NCBI GenBank assembly: GCA_946800325.1
Contig: OX326961.1
Span: 50,494,293-50,558,292, forward strand
Reading direction: 5' to 3'
From: Luzula sylvatica
Taxonomy: Eukaryota; Streptophyta; Magnoliopsida; Poales; Juncaceae
DNA: 64,000 nt
Shown piece after piece: positions 49,825-63,149 of the stretch. Each line of letters opens with the position of its first letter. Position 1 is the first letter of the stretch. Below the pieces are notes generated by a model. That model had not been told where the DNA came from. It ran no database searches and was given only the letters and a program-made list of their open reading frames with translations. The position numbers and the translations under genes are program-made.

Positions 49825-50662
49825 AGAGTTTGTTTGGATCATGAAAAAATTACAAAATTCCTTGGAAATTTGGGTCATAAGAATATGATTACCATGGTAC
49901 ATAATGAGAATCATAGTGGCGGAGAGGTTACCCTCTCATGATATTAACGTGACATTCTCATAAATCATGGGAAAAAGATTCCTACAAAGATCGATGGTAA
50001 TGTGACATTCTCATGATATTTACAAAAATATCCATTATTTATTATATTGTTTATTTTTTGTAACATTTCTTTGTTTATTTGTAAATTAAATATAATCAGA
50101 TTAAATAATTATTGTTATAATTAGTATAATAAGTATATTAAGTTTTAGGAAAATAATATATAAATTAAATATAATGTAATTATTAAATAATTGTTATGTA
50201 ATTATGATTATAATATAATTATAAAATAATTATTATTTCTAGTATAATAATTATAATATTACTGATTATAATAATTATAATACTATTAATTATAATAATT
50301 ATTAAAATAATATAATTATAATTATGATAAGAAAATAATATACTTGGGCTTGTTATCCTCCTTCTTAATGTATAATTATAATTAATGAAATAGTTATATT
50401 GCTTACTTGTACTAATGATGTATTATGAAATTATTGATTATTTAATTATTCTATAAGAAAGGATAATATTGTCATGTCATTCACTTTATCAAGTAATCAT
50501 AGTGCCAGAACAAACATGATCATAATTGTTTTTTTTTAATTCAAAAAATTAACCAACACAGTTACACAAATATTATCGGTCAATGAGACTGTGATTTTCG
50601 GAAATCACATTCCAAAAAAAGTGATTAAATGGTAATTTCACGTTACCGCAATCCAAACACAC
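49825..50662. mobile_element. Possible Harbinger-type MITE
   Basis: Left GAGAGTTTGTTTGGATCATG and right CGCAATCCAAACACACCGTG show short inverted similarity (GTTTGTTTGGAT / ATCCAAACACAC), with ATGATAATTA-rich filler. No clear target-site duplication. Confidence 0.35.
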
Positions 50663-51100
50663 CGTGATAGTTTTGTTCCATTCTCTTCTCTTTCATTCCT
50701 TCTTTTTATTTCCAAATCAAACAAAATCCATGATTAACTGGATATATCTTGCATATATCTCGAAGCAAATATAATGATAAAAAAAATTCTGAGTACGAAA
50801 CTCATAGTACTTACTTAATTCAGTATTTTAGTCATCTTCGTTCATGTGCATGTGTATGCGGTAATTAACGGACGGACATTGTCGCGGCAAAAAGTATTTC
50901 TCATTTTATAGATTAAATGCATTTATGTATTTATGTATTTCGATAAACCCAATGAGATCATAGATCAGATTGTTGAGCGTGAGACACAAAAAAACATATG
51001 TTGTGATTTATGAAAAATCATGGGTTCAAATCTTATTGACATCAATGAATAGAAAAACACCGAGCCTTCTTCATTTATTGTTTTTTATGTATTCCAATCA
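50663..51100. other. Intergenic, no gene recognised
   Basis: Nothing I can support. A GGGTTCAAATCTTATTGACATCAATGAAT string near 51023 recurs in variant form near 45440 and may be a SINE tail. Confidence 0.35.
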
Positions 51101-51105
51101 ATAAA

Positions 51106-51553
51106 GGGTGACGCTATTGCAAGAGCCAACATGACTAAATTGAGAGCGATTTCAATTTTGTTTTATTAAATTATCGTTATATCATTGTTAATGATGAATT
51201 GATGATTGATATTTCTTACATTTTTCTATAATTTATCATTTTCATAAATTATGTAAATAAAATCTTTCATATATAAAAAAATATTTTTATTCTTAATTTT
51301 TTTCATCATAAAAAATAATTAAATTGTAACATGTCATATATATTTAAATATGAAAATTAATATATATTGATTTGGTTTGGTTTTTTCATAATATTAGGAA
51401 AAATATTTTTGTATTATTCATGAAAGATATAAATAATAGTATATATGTATAATAAATATCAACACCATAAAATAGAGGTTTAATGGTCATTTTATTAAAA
51501 AAAATTAAAATCGCTCTCAATTTAATCATGTTAGCTCTTACAATAACGTCGTT
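51106..51553. mobile_element. Foldback MITE with arms of about 60 bp
   Basis: The left arm GGGTGACGCTATTGCAAGAG, continuing through ACTAAATTGAGAGCGATTT, is matched by the right arm AAATCGCTCTCAATTTAATC through CTTACAATAACGTCGTTCT in reverse complement. Flanks AATAAA occur on both sides (possible target duplication). The AT-rich centre is non-coding. Confidence 0.7.
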
Positions 51554-52330
51554 CTAAATAAAATGCATTAATGTATTCCCAATTCAACTCACAATCTTTA
51601 CTACAAGATGCTGTTATAAAAGCAAAATCTAAAAGTACTATAAACATCAATTTTCAATTTTTCATGACAGACCAATGCATGGCGTTTGCTGTTTTATCAG
51701 AACACAAACATAAATTATTACAGTGCCATTAAGCACCACGTACTATTCACCCCCCCACTCTCCCCGCAATCACTAATTAGGAAATTTAATGAATTAATTA
51801 CCTTCCTAATTAACCCATGCGGGATATATTGCAGGCTTTATTTGCGGGGTGCCTAGTATTATTCTAAATTATTATGAGTAGTGATGTACATTCCCCTAGA
51901 ACTCTCTCTCCAACCTCTTCATGATAAAGTTTTTAAATTTTAAATTTAATACATTAATACATGATTTAGCACGTTAATTTAAGATTTAATCATTATAATG
52001 TATGATTTAACAATCAATTATAATGTCAAATAATGAATAAAAATATTAATTTTTAAAGTGTCAAATCTTAATCACATCATCAAATCTTCTAGGAAAGAAT
52101 TTGGGGTATGTCCAACTTTTTCCAACTATTATAACACAATTCATCATCGTAGAACAAAATTATATAGACCACAGGACATCAAAACTAGCAAAAATATATA
52201 TAAGGAAAAAGAAAGTAAAAACCAGCAATTTAGCATGCATGCATAATAATAATAATGTCTATTTCCCTTGTATAACACGACGACTATTGTCTATTCATAC
52301 CCCTTATAAAACCACATTTAATTTCTTGCA
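51554..52330. other. Upstream flank of the OVATE gene
   Basis: AT-rich. No other gene recognised. Confidence 0.5.
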
Positions 52331-52341
52331 ATATTCATCCC

Positions 52342-52350
52342 TATATATTA
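52342..52350 (+). promoter_or_regulatory. Candidate TATA box of the OVATE family gene
   Basis: TATATATTA about 41-49 bp upstream of the ATG at 52391. Position-based inference. Confidence 0.5.
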
Positions 52351-52390
52351 GCCCAACATACTGATAAACCCTCAATCATCCAAGAAGAAA

Positions 52391-52996
52391 ATGCCAAAGA
52401 AAAGCAAAAATCACAAGCGACACAAACAATCTAACAACTGGTTCTTCTCCGCTTGCCACTCTCCAAAATACACATCAGATCCACCTCTCACCAAAACCGT
52501 CCCATCGAAACACCATCACCGTGATGATGACATCACGGACACCATCAGAGCCATCGGTTCCTACCAGTACGGGCCGCTAGACAGCTCTCCACGCCTGACC
52601 GAACTTCCCCGCGGGTCGATCAGCGGTTCGGATCGGTTCTTCATACCCGATGCTGACGTGACATCCAAATCACTGCTGGAAGAAGCGCGCCTCAGCAACG
52701 GCAAGTCCACGAAGAACGGTACGATTAGTGGATACCCTGTGGTGGAATATTCTGAAGATCCGAGAGAGGATTTTAGAAACTCGATGGTGGAGATGATCAG
52801 ATCACGCCACATGGCACCAGGAGAACCGTTGAATTGGGAGATGCTCGAGGAGCTACTGTTTGCTTATTTGGAAGTAAACGAGAGGGAAGCGTATAGATAT
52901 ATTTACGCTGCATTTGCAGATTTGATAGTAGGGCTGAGTCGCCACCGGTCCGCGGCATGTGATTGTCACTGCAAGAGGAGACACAGTTTTGGATAA
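52391..52996 (+). CDS. OFP: OVATE family protein (transcriptional repressor)
   Basis: Single exon, 201 aa. The N-terminal half is basic and low-complexity (KKSKNHKRHK, HHHRDDD). An OVATE domain (DUF623) spans about residues 114-182: VVEYSEDPREDFRNSMVEMI at its start, then an LNWEMLEELLFAYLEVNE segment and YRYIYAAFADLI. A Cys/His-rich basic tail (ACDCHCKRRH) ends the protein. Members of the family act in the nucleus as repressors with TALE homeodomain and other partners and shape organs and secondary walls. The subfamily cannot be fixed by eye. The start is the first ATG after the TATA box, in an AAGAAGAAAATG context. It is convergent with the GH17 gene, 503 bp apart. Confidence 0.92.
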   Translation: MPKKSKNHKRHKQSNNWFFSACHSPKYTSDPPLTKTVPSKHHHRDDDITDTIRAIGSYQYGPLDSSPRLTELPRGSISGSDRFFIPDADVTSKSLLEEARLSNGKSTKNGTISGYPVVEYSEDPREDFRNSMVEMIRSRHMAPGEPLNWEMLEELLFAYLEVNEREAYRYIYAAFADLIVGLSRHRSAACDCHCKRRHSFG

Positions 52997-53499
52997 CATG
53001 ATCTTTTGTGTTTTTGTAGTAATACTGCATATTTGATAATTGATATACTATTCTCTGATAGAATATACCATTTTCGATTTATGATTGTGTGATCAAATTA
53101 TGTGAGGATATTTTAGTGCACTGTGACTTGAATGATTGTACAGCTGAAATAATTGTGTTGTCTTGTTATATTTGGTTAATGTTAAAAGGCGTGATTTGAG
53201 GAGGATTGTCTCGTAATTAATGCATTGACTATACCGCCCCCCTGAGAATCATTTTTAATTAATTTTCCAAGATTTTGTGTTCAAATTTGAATTTCATGTT
53301 CAGGTAGGCTCCTCTCCAGTGTAATTGATGGCATATAAAAACAAGCTGTTCATAGATTTGAAATTATAACAGCTCTGATCAGAATAAAAAACAACAAGTT
53401 GTCAATACAACCAAGTGACTCTACAAAAAAACAACCAAAAGAATTTATCTTGAATTATACTTCAAAATTTCAAAAAACCACCTCCACCTCCTCAACCAC

Positions 53500-55105
53500 C
53501 TAAACCAAAAAGAAAAGAAAAAACCCAAACGACAAAACGCCCATCACGAAACGCGGAACGACCAAATTACCCTCGCCGAACGGAGCGGCCACGATTTGTA
53601 TAGTAAAATTACATGCTTGCGTGGAAGGATCTTGCGTAGTAGTCATAGCCTTCCCTCCGAAATCGCAACTCTCGTCAGCCTGATTCTGCACCTGAAAATA
53701 CATATTGAACGCGTACGAAGCATTCCCGTTCGCGTCCAACCCGTTACAAGTCGACCCGTACCCCAACGCGGTGCAATCCGAGTACGTGCACGCCCACGAG
53801 ACATCATCTCCTAGCTTGCTCGAATCCTTAGCATTCGGGTCCATCACGCACCAAGTCTTGGCAAGATACTCCACCCCTTGAGCCGGCACGAGCGCGACGT
53901 CCCTCCCTTGACCGGTTAAATCCATATTATACTTCGGCTGTCCGTCGTATTTCAAAATGCCCCAATGGCGCTCGAAGTCTCCGGGGGCGATGCTCTTCGC
54001 GTCCTCGTCGATGAGGCCGAAGAGGTAAACTTCGATGTATTGATTGGGGCGTAAGGGAGTGCCCGCGTTGGCGGTTAGACGGGATACGAGGCCCTTGTAG
54101 AAGCGTTGCGCGTAGGCCGCGGTGGCGTGTTTGTCTCCGTCGGTGGGCCAACCCACCTCGCCTACTATTACTGGAAGGTTGCCTACGCCCGCGGCTTTTA
54201 ATGCCGAGATTAGGGTGTCGAAATTCGCGTCGAATACATTCATGTAGTTTATACTACCGTCTACTACTGGGTTGCTCGCACCTATGATTTAAACAGGATT
54301 TGATTATTTGGGAATATTTTTAGAGAGAGAGAGAGAGTGATGATATGATTTACCATCGAAGAAAGCGAAATCTAAGGGGAAGCCGTCGTTGAGATAAAGA
54401 CTGAGGAACGGGTATATGTTGACGGTGAACGGCGCGTTGTTTTGGTTCAAGAACTGTACGATTTGAGTCATCAAGTCAGAGATATCGGTACGGAACCGGC
54501 CTGCAGACGGTACCGGACTGGATACGGGAGAGAAGTACACGTCGGCGTTTAATGGCACGGTTGCCTTGATTGAATCGCCAACTCCTGCGTCGTTGAGTGC
54601 TCCTTGGATATTTTGCAGCGCTGGAAAAGTTATGTTCACGAAGGTTCCATTGTATGAGGACAGAAACGGCTCGTTCCCTACTGCTACGTACCTGTCGAAT
54701 TGAATTATTGTGAATGATAATAATGATTTCAATAGAATATTTGAATTCAAAAAGAAGGTATCCTCACTTTATGGTAACGCCTCCATCGAAATTGTAACGG
54801 GTCACATTCTTCCTGACCCACTCTTTAGCATTCTTGTAATCGTTCATCGTGCTGAGCATATTATTAGGAATTGCAATCATGACCTCGATTCCGCTTCCAG
54901 CAAGAGCACTCATTGTTTCGGAATCGGCATCGAAAAGCTTCACCTTTTTAATCCCGTTATCTTTCAGGAGCTGAACCACTATTTTTGGGGGTAAAGGGTG
55001 TGTCGCCATTGTGCCCCAATTCACCCCAAGCCCATCAACCACGGCAAAGTGTTGATTTGAGAAACCAATCACAAAAACCCATAACATAAACCCAACATAG
55101 CTCAT
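53500..55105 (-). CDS. Glucan endo-1,3-beta-glucosidase (GH17) with X8/CBM43 domain
   Basis: Three exons: 54768-55105, 54354-54691 and 53500-54281, all GT-AG, giving 485 aa. Order: signal peptide (about 1-24), GH17 domain (about 26-345), X8/CBM43 domain (about 368-452, begins [11 protein letters not shown], cysteine-rich) and a hydrophobic C-terminus suited to GPI anchoring. The GH17 proton donor is Glu120 in VAVGNEPF and the nucleophile Glu267 in GEVGWPT; both are present. The enzyme is predicted to cut beta-1,3-glucan (callose) at the cell surface, with X8 as the glucan-binding part; some family members act at plasmodesmata. The first exon joins the second within Lys113 (donor A|GTGAGG). 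No disabling changes were seen. Confidence 0.95.
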
Positions 55106-55450
55106 GTTTCTTCACTAATTTACGAGCTTAATCGATGGCAAAAACAAAAACTAGATAGATGATACAGAGAAGGGGCAACGATGATTTTGGGGCCAAAAAT
55201 CGCCAAAAACGGAAAGTAGGAAAGTTCAGTACGCTTATTGCAGTGTAGAAAAAAACGACGAGTTACTGAGATGATGGAAACACCAAGATTGACAAAGAGA
55301 AAGACGATTGTGTAAACTTCAAACAACTTTCTGGAAGAACTACCTACGTGTGGGAAGAAGGAAAAGCCGCAATCTCGCGTTATGCAGGTGGGAGAGTGAG
55401 GTGAGATCACAAGATCCAAGGTAATGGAGCGGAGCTAGAGAGAGAGAGAG

Positions 55451-55460
55451 ATTTAAAATT
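55451..55460 (-). promoter_or_regulatory. Candidate core promoter of the GH17 gene
   Basis: On the minus strand TTTTAAAT is followed by a CT-repeat (CTCTCTCTCTCTCT) about 330-350 bp upstream of the ATG. If used, the 5' leader is about 300 nt. Weak match. Confidence 0.3.
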
Positions 55461-55478
55461 GCCCAATCAGATAAAAGG

Positions 55479-55647
55479 AGTAATGATACAAACCAAACCT
55501 TTCTTCCCACGAATTAACCACACCTGCCACGTGGCAGCCAGTGATTGGCTGCAGTTTTCCACAATTTTTGCTGCAGCCAATCACTGGCTGCCACGTGGCA
55601 GGTGTGGTTAATTCGTGGGAAGAAAGGTATGGTTTGTATCATTACTC
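55479..55647. mobile_element. Near-perfect foldback MITE upstream of the GH17 gene
   Basis: A 169-bp element with arms of about 76 bp that are almost perfectly complementary around a loop of 16 bases (TTTTCCACAATTTTTG). It is flanked by perfect 9-bp repeats GATAAAAGG (55470-55478 and 55648-55656), as for Mutator-type elements. Each arm contains CCACGTGGCA, a G-box/ABRE core. Its end AGTAATGATA is shared with the foldback family at 22427 and 43180. Confidence 0.9.
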
Positions 55648-55656
55648 GATAAAAGG

Positions 55657-56929
55657 GACGAGGGTTTTATTGGGTCCTACAGTCCATGACCTTAAATCCT
55701 GACTATGACCACGAACGACGCGTTCCACCCGTTAATTATTCGGGTGAAAATTATTTCAAATCCGAACCCATTAATAGAAAGAAAGGGTTTTTTCAGTTCA
55801 CGACTCACTGAAATAATTAATAAAAGCGGCTCGTGGAAGAGAAAAGAGGAATGCCGATGGAGAGAAAGGCGGAGGCGCGACGAAGGTGACGGCGGAGGTG
55901 GACAATGGTGACGGCGGAATTCGAGGCAATAGAGGGTCTAAGCGGGCGTATGTATGGTCGAGAAGATGAAAAGGGGTTCGCCTTTTTACGCCCTTTTGGC
56001 TTAGCGGGTTTAAAGAAATGAATCCGAAGAGGCCGAAAAGGCTAAGGCCTAAAGGCTCTTTCTCAGCGGGTTCCAACAAACGGGTCGAAGTACCTAACAG
56101 ATCCGAATAGGATACCATTGTTTTTCAGTTTTCAACTTTCCGTCGTATGTTATAATTTTTTGACGGTCTCCACACATTTTGAGCGTCCTATTTGAATTTG
56201 CAACGGCTTCTTATATTGTTAAGATAAAAATAAAAATATTCACAAAATAATTTAACATATTTTTATTTTTGATAAAATATTTCAAAATATTATTTAGTCA
56301 AAACCTTTGGTCATTCGTCACATTATTATAATTTTTTTCTTGAAAATTATCAAACAAGTTATGTATTTTAAAAAAATGATTTATTGAAAATACATAAAAA
56401 TAACTCTTAGTAATGATTCGACAATAACATTTAGAATTTATAAAACTATTTGATATTATTGTTATTATTATTAAGATTAAAAATACAAATAAATCATAAA
56501 AATCTTGAATTCACGAAAAACAGAAGTTAGCTATTTGGGTCTTAAATTCATGGCCACTAAAATCACTATTCAATTTTCTATTAACATCATGTTTGTTTGT
56601 AACCTCAATCCAAATGGCGTCCTAGTCTGTGGGTTTGTCCACGGGTCGGGTTTATCAATTATAATTTATTCGATTCAAATTGGATGATCAAGACGACTAC
56701 CCACTAAGCAATAATAAAATGTAGATATCTAAACAAAATGAACTAAATATTAAAGTTTGAAAACTCGAACCATCAAGCCTACAATTAATACCAGCTTTTT
56801 AACCACTAGTTAGTAAAGAGTCGATTTTCGCAAGTAACAAAATGCTGGTTCTCGATATTTTCACAAGCTAATATACACCCGAAACAAAATGGCCCGTGAA
56901 AATAATTTAAGACCTACACTCGAGAACTC
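55657..56929. other. Intergenic between the GH17 and DDT genes
   Basis: A GC-richer stretch at 55780-56110 (AGGCGGAGGCGCGACGAAGG and similar) has open frames on both strands with no recognisable domain. The rest is AT-rich. It may be an old exon or a transcript fragment of another gene. Confidence 0.4.
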
Positions 56930-59678
56930 CTATTCAGACTCGCTATCTGAAACCCTAATTTTTTTGTTATTCTCAGAATCTTCTTGAGAGTTCGAATTAT
57001 ATTCGGTGTTAATCACGAGTCTTTGCCTTAATCTCTTCTTGGCTTCTGGCGTACCAGTGGCAATTTCGATACTGGTACCGGTATTTCTGGTACTCCTTCT
57101 AAGCCCTGGATTCAATTTAGGGCTTTTGTCGAGCTTGTTTTTGGCCTTTCTTTTGTTAATAGCATTTTGGTTTTCTTCTGAAATGTTATTATCAGATGTG
57201 GTGTGTTCTTCTCCAGTTGAAGAGGTTTCCTTGTCTGACTGGAGATCTCCAGTTGGAGAATATTCTTGTGAACTATCCTCTGCTTCTTTTATTGCTTCGT
57301 CGATACGCTCGTCGTAATCATCTGTTAAGTAAATTAAAAAGAAAATAATAACCGATTATCTGTAATCTGAAGTATAGGTTATATTACAATTTGGATATAG
57401 TATAGGGGCTTTAATGAAAATTTTAGCATGAAATGTTTTGTACCGTAAGTGTAGCTAACTTGCTTCCTTGTGCGGCGCATATTTGATCCTCTAATAGAAT
57501 TGCGAAATACTTCGAGCATCATTGCCTCCCTTTGTTGTTTCTTTATTTTCCTTTCTTTTTTCTGTATAAAAATAATAATCAAAATGATTAAACTTCTTAA
57601 TTTATTATCGTTTAGGGTTTAGGGCCTTATACGGCTTCACAATCCAAATATCGTGATTTAAACCTTTAAATTTGAAAATATTTAAAAAGATATTTTGATT
57701 TTTCGAGGGATAAATAAGTCATAATTCTCCAAAAATAATAAAAAAATTATATAAATAATAATTTAACAAGAGTATGAAAGTGTATAATTATACACTTTTA
57801 CCTTTTCAAGAGCAACAAGAATTGGTATAATTTCCTTTTGGATTCTTTCTCCAAGAGCAATTTCTTCTGAAACTCCACTAGATAAAAACTTCTCCTGAAT
57901 TTACCAAAACAATAAAATTTAATAAAAAAACAAAAAAAACATGGTCATAGGAACATAAATGAAAAATGATAGTTGACCATACAGTAATTTCATTAAATTC
58001 ATCGAAATTTGTGGCCACGGTTTCCCATTCAAAATTGATTTTTGGTTCAGTTAAGCATCCTTTTCCTTTGGGATTTTGCTCAAATTCGAACTTGACTTCT
58101 TCTTTGTATATTCTGTAGCCTATCACTGAATCCCCATTATACCTTGAAAAATAAAATAAAATGAAAAGGTCATTAATGACAGTTTAAGAATTCAGATATA
58201 ATGTAGGGGCTTTAATGCAAATTTTCTCTTGAAAATGTTTATATTTAAGTATAGTGGGGTTTTGGAATATTTATAATTAAGGGATGATTTATCACTTATG
58301 AATTACTATAATTCGGATGGAATAAGTCAAAATATCCATAAGCTACAAAATATTTAAATTTGTATAAATTAATATAAATATTTTTACCAGTATGTAGACC
58401 CATTCTTGTTGGTTCCTATACTTTCTTGCCTAAAATTTGTAACTGATTTTCCAGCTTTGATTTCATCATTGATGTACCTCAATACATCCTCTTGCTGCAA
58501 AATACAAAAAAAAAATTAAATATTTACAAAGTCAAAAATATTGAAATGTTTAATAATGATTTTTTTTTTTTTACCTCTCCACGAAGTTCGCAAAGTGCTT
58601 TTAAGATTAGTAATCGAGTGATTGGATCAAGTTCATTGTATGTTGTTACTTCCTTCCTACACATCCAAGAAAAAGTAAAAATTTCATATTTACCCTTCCA
58701 AAAATAGATAAACAAACACAGAGAATTTGTAAATTGCATACCCATGATCAGGTTTGAGTGGGTTTTCGCCCTCTGCAACCTGTTATGACCAAATGGGAAT
58801 AATCAATTTTAGTTTCGATTGTAAGAATTTTTAAACGAAATGAAATTATTCATTGATGACCTTGAATTTTTAGTAAATTGAAAGTTAGTGACAAACCCAT
58901 TTCCACCAAGGGGCCAACTTTTTGCTGGTTATAGTAATCCATGCATTGGGTTCCTTCAAGTTTTTTGCTAATGGAGGGATTCCCTAAATAAAACGATAAA
59001 AAATCAAATTAAATTCACAAATTAAATTAAATTATGTATGAATAATTGTTTGTTAGTTATGATTCTCATGCATTTTTTGTGTTTATTCTTGATGATAGTA
59101 TTAACAAAGTTCAAAAGATAAATTATAAAAAATAATAGAATGAGAAGCAATCACAAATAAAAGCTGTTGAAAGATTGAAAATGGGTATAACTTTAGAATC
59201 ATTACTGGAGGAGAAAGAAAAAATTTCATAAAAATCATGAAAAGAGAATAAATGAGACAAAAAGAGAACCTTTAAGAGAGCAGTGTGAATCTTTGCCAGG
59301 TTATTGTTTGGAGTAACCAGAGCCGCCTCAATATCTTCTGCTGATAACCCTAATTCCCCCTCAATCAAAGGTGCGAAAACCTAATATGCATGGAAAATAG
59401 CAAAACAAGTAAATAAAACTTGAAAAGGGGAAAAATCAAACTAAAAACCTTGATTCACTTCCACTAAAAACCCAAAATCCTAATATACGCCACAATCAGC
59501 AAAAACGAACTGAAAACTTGCACTGAAGCTCGTAATAGAATAAAGAAGTCAGTAAAATGTAAAAAACTATTATACGCGACAAAAATCATGAATAGAAAAT
59601 TACGTGAAAGAAGTCGAGAACTGAGGCGAGCTGCCAGCGCTGGCGGAGCCGTTGTGTAGCAGACTCGAGGTCGTCCAT
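56930..59678 (-). CDS. DDR4: DDT domain-containing protein, DDR4-like
   Basis: Ten exons, all GT-AG with matching phases: 59604-59678, 59270-59380, 58897-58983, 58742-58779, 58575-58656, 58388-58494, 57983-58142, 57802-57894, 57444-57561 and 56930-57321. They join into 420 aa with no frame break. The N-terminal half has the helical DDT-type layout (RWQLASVLDFFHVFAPLI; SAEDIEAALVTP; LDPITRLLILKALCELR; DVLRYINDEI) followed by a YWYNGDSVIGYRIYKE block. The C-terminal third is charged and low-complexity (KKERKIKKQQRE, many Ser/Glu/Lys), suggesting a nuclear tail. DDT proteins partner ISWI chromatin remodellers; the similarity to Arabidopsis DDR4 is from memory. The ATG at 59678 is the only good start in the first exon. 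Confidence 0.85.
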
Positions 59679-59759
59679 CGGATCGATCGAGATGAGCGAA
59701 GAGCGCGGGAAAGGCGAGATCTTTCCGAAAAGAGCGAGTTTTCAATTTTATCTGATTCT

Positions 59760-62700
59760 TCTCTCCCCTCTTCCCGCCTTTAGAAGTTAATTTTTTATCT
59801 TTGTGAAATTTCTACAGGATGAGATAGGATTTTGAAGGTGTTTGTTAGAAAAATAAAAGTTAGGGTTTTGCTTTTGGGGATTTGGGTTTTTATAAAGTTT
59901 GATTTCAGAATTATCAATTTGGAGTGGCTTGTATTATTGTTGCAAAATATACAATGTAACCATTAAAATCACTTACAAATCAAATGTCGCAAAACACGTT
60001 ACGCGTAATGTGCATGTTCAGCAATACTTGGAATGACAAAGAGTGGAAGAGTAGAAAAAATATAATTTTTTTTTATTCCAAAAATGTTCGAAGGATTAAA
60101 AAGTGAAAAAAAAGTTAATACTTTTCATTGGAAAAAATGATGGAGAAAAATTCATTCATTTATTTTATTTTCTTCCACTATTCCACCTCTCTCATATAAT
60201 TGAGTAAAATCAATTTATTTCATTTTCTTCTATTTTTTCCAATTTTGTTTGACGAAATAAAATTATTTCTATCAGTATCTTTCATTATTTCATTCTAATT
60301 ATATGTTATCAAACGGATGAGTCGAAAGATTATCGATTTAGTGACTTGTTGATTAATCGATGATTAGTTGATATTTAATCACTAATCGATCATCTTGGCC
60401 GTTTATAATTCATCATACACGATATTATGTGTTTTTTTAGTTCTAACGTTTATAATTCAAATTTTGAGGATAAAATAAAAATAAACGCCACAATTCAATT
60501 TCAAAGTCCGGATATTTGTTTTAGTTCGACAATTTAATTAAATCAGCATTTAATAATCATATTTCAATTAAATTTAAATAACAATTTAAATAATATTATG
60601 TTTTCATGTTTATAACCGGCGACATTTTTTCATGTAGAATATTTTTTTTGAAAATACTAATAATCCTAGTTCAAATTTCAAATATAAAAAAAACACATAA
60701 GCATCCTAATTGAATTTTTAAAATCCAAATAAATTTGAATTCGAATAAGTGGCATGGTAACCGTCATAATTAAAAAAAAAATTGGATTCGGATTTTTAGT
60801 CCGAGTTCTGGATTTTGAGTTGAATCGGGTCAGGATTACTATAAACAAAATCAGTCAAAAATAAAACCAATCTAAAAAAAGTCAATCACACATGGTAAAA
60901 AATTGATCAAAAATCGTTACAAAATACATATATAATAATTAATTCCCACATTTAGATACTGCGAGATTGTTTGGTAACATGAAATAGTGATTAAAATGAA
61001 AGAAGGGGGAGAAATTATTTTATTCGGACAAGCTAATATATAATTTGTTTGTCAACACAAAATTATAAAAAAATATATATTCTTCGTCACGTGGACATTA
61101 TAATCAACATCAAGCGTCACATCTTAATGGTATATTTTTGGATTAAGAATACCAAAGGTCCAAAAGTGACATGGTTTGAGGAGATCCCTTAAATTTGTTT
61201 ATTAAACAACAACACACGAATAACTACATAGATATATGTTTTTAAAGAGATTTAATAAAAAAATAATGAAAAAAGATCAACTTACATTTAACGGTTCAAA
61301 TTAATACACGCACATAGTCACACGGAATATACATTTTAAAAGATCAAATATAAAATTAATGTATACGATGAATCTACATCACAAAACGTAATGATCAATT
61401 TACCCACATTTTTATTTTTGGACTATGTCTTGTGTAATTTCTTTGTGCTACGTCACTATATTCATTTTAACCATTAGATTATGATATGTGACAAATTTTA
61501 GACCATTGATTAATCATTGATTTTTTATAGTCATCTGTACACACTACGTGTCCATTGGTTTAAACTATAGTTTAAGTAATTTTAGAATGTCACATAATCT
61601 TACAATGTTGATGTGGATTACTATTATTCGTTAGTTTAACGTTATGCCGAATCTATTTCATTGTTTATCATTCTACGACAATGTGTTTGTGATTACATAT
61701 GTCGCATGGTTCGATATTGTTATATTTGATGTTGCATTGAATATTGTAAACAACAATGAAGTAGTATTTGTTGTTATATTTTTTTCGTAAAATGATGTAA
61801 TACCATATATATATTACTATACATCGACACTAATATATGCATTATTAATTGATAAACAAAATTAATCATTTGCTATCATAATGTAAATAATCAAAACATA
61901 TGCATAAGCATACATAAGGGAACAGAAATAAAAAATTTCATACAATATTATCATTGTCATCGTAAAAATGTGTAATTTGTATCAGAATGACAAAACATAA
62001 TTAACATACTCGTCGAATAACGCGAGTACTTTCCTAGTAATGAAATGTCTTCACAAGAAAGCTATTTGGTCTCGCCGAATACTCCTGCAATAAAATGAAA
62101 TTGAGTGGAAAATATTGTTGGAATGTTAACATATGGATGGATTTTTACTCGTTAATTACTTCGTTGTATTTGTAATTTTATTAACTCAACTATGAGAATA
62201 TTCTCGCTATGCGGCGAGCATGTAAATTATGTTTTTCATTGTAATGCAAATTACACATTTGTATGATAATATTAATAATAACATCTTAAAATAAAATTAT
62301 TTGAATTCATTTATCTATGATTATTCATATGTTTACAATTATTTTACATTATTATAACAAAAAACTCATTTTTTTTAAATCTCATTTATATTAGTGTCAT
62401 TATATATATAATAATATATGAAATATAATACAATTTTACGAAAAATATAACACACATATTATATCATTGTTCACAATAATTCATTCAATATCAAATATAA
62501 AAAAAAATCATATAACATATATAGTAATCCACTATTAATTTATATAGTAGTATCAATTTTTATTGATTCAAAATGCAATGAAAAATTAAAATGATATAAA
62601 ACTTAATAATGAAAGTAATTTAATAAATAATATCAAAATTTAATTTATAATAAACATAAATACAAATTATTTTATATCATATGCTTTTTTTTTAATTTAT

Positions 62701-63140
62701 ATATTTTTAAAAATAACAATACTATTTGATAGATGTTTATAAGTTTAAGACGTTATTTAAATGGACGAACTACTTTTTAATTCTATTATTTGTTGGAAGA
62801 ATAATATTAAATTTATTTGCTTAAAAACACAAATATGATCTGATTAGTGTTATATGAGATTTTTATAGTTATAATTTGAAAATAAATATATAATATTACT
62901 TAAAAATTGTATTATGCAAATAAAGTGCTTAAAAATATATTATGTAAATATGTATTTTTTTGCATTGTATTTTACTACATAATATTTTTACCAATTGAAA
63001 TTATGAAAAAATGTATGTATGAACTATGCACATCTTTGACCGAGACTTTGAGATAGATGTATATAAAGTATTATAAACATTCTTGCATATTTTAGTAATC
63101 ACTGTTGAAGTATATATTATAATAATTTATAATATATTAT
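59760..63140. other. AT-rich intergenic, no gene recognised
   Basis: About 3.4 kb upstream of the DDT gene. I found no exon-like segment, RNA gene or clearly bounded transposon; only A/T tracts and short direct repeats. Confidence 0.5.
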
Positions 63141-63149
63141 ATATTATGA

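Noticed and set aside
53596..54151. Open frames within the GH17 third exon in other frames
   Set aside because: Shadows caused by the higher GC content of the real exon.
55705..56118. Overlapping open frames on both strands in a GC-richer patch
   Set aside because: No domain, no convincing start or splice pattern; could be an old exon but not supportable.
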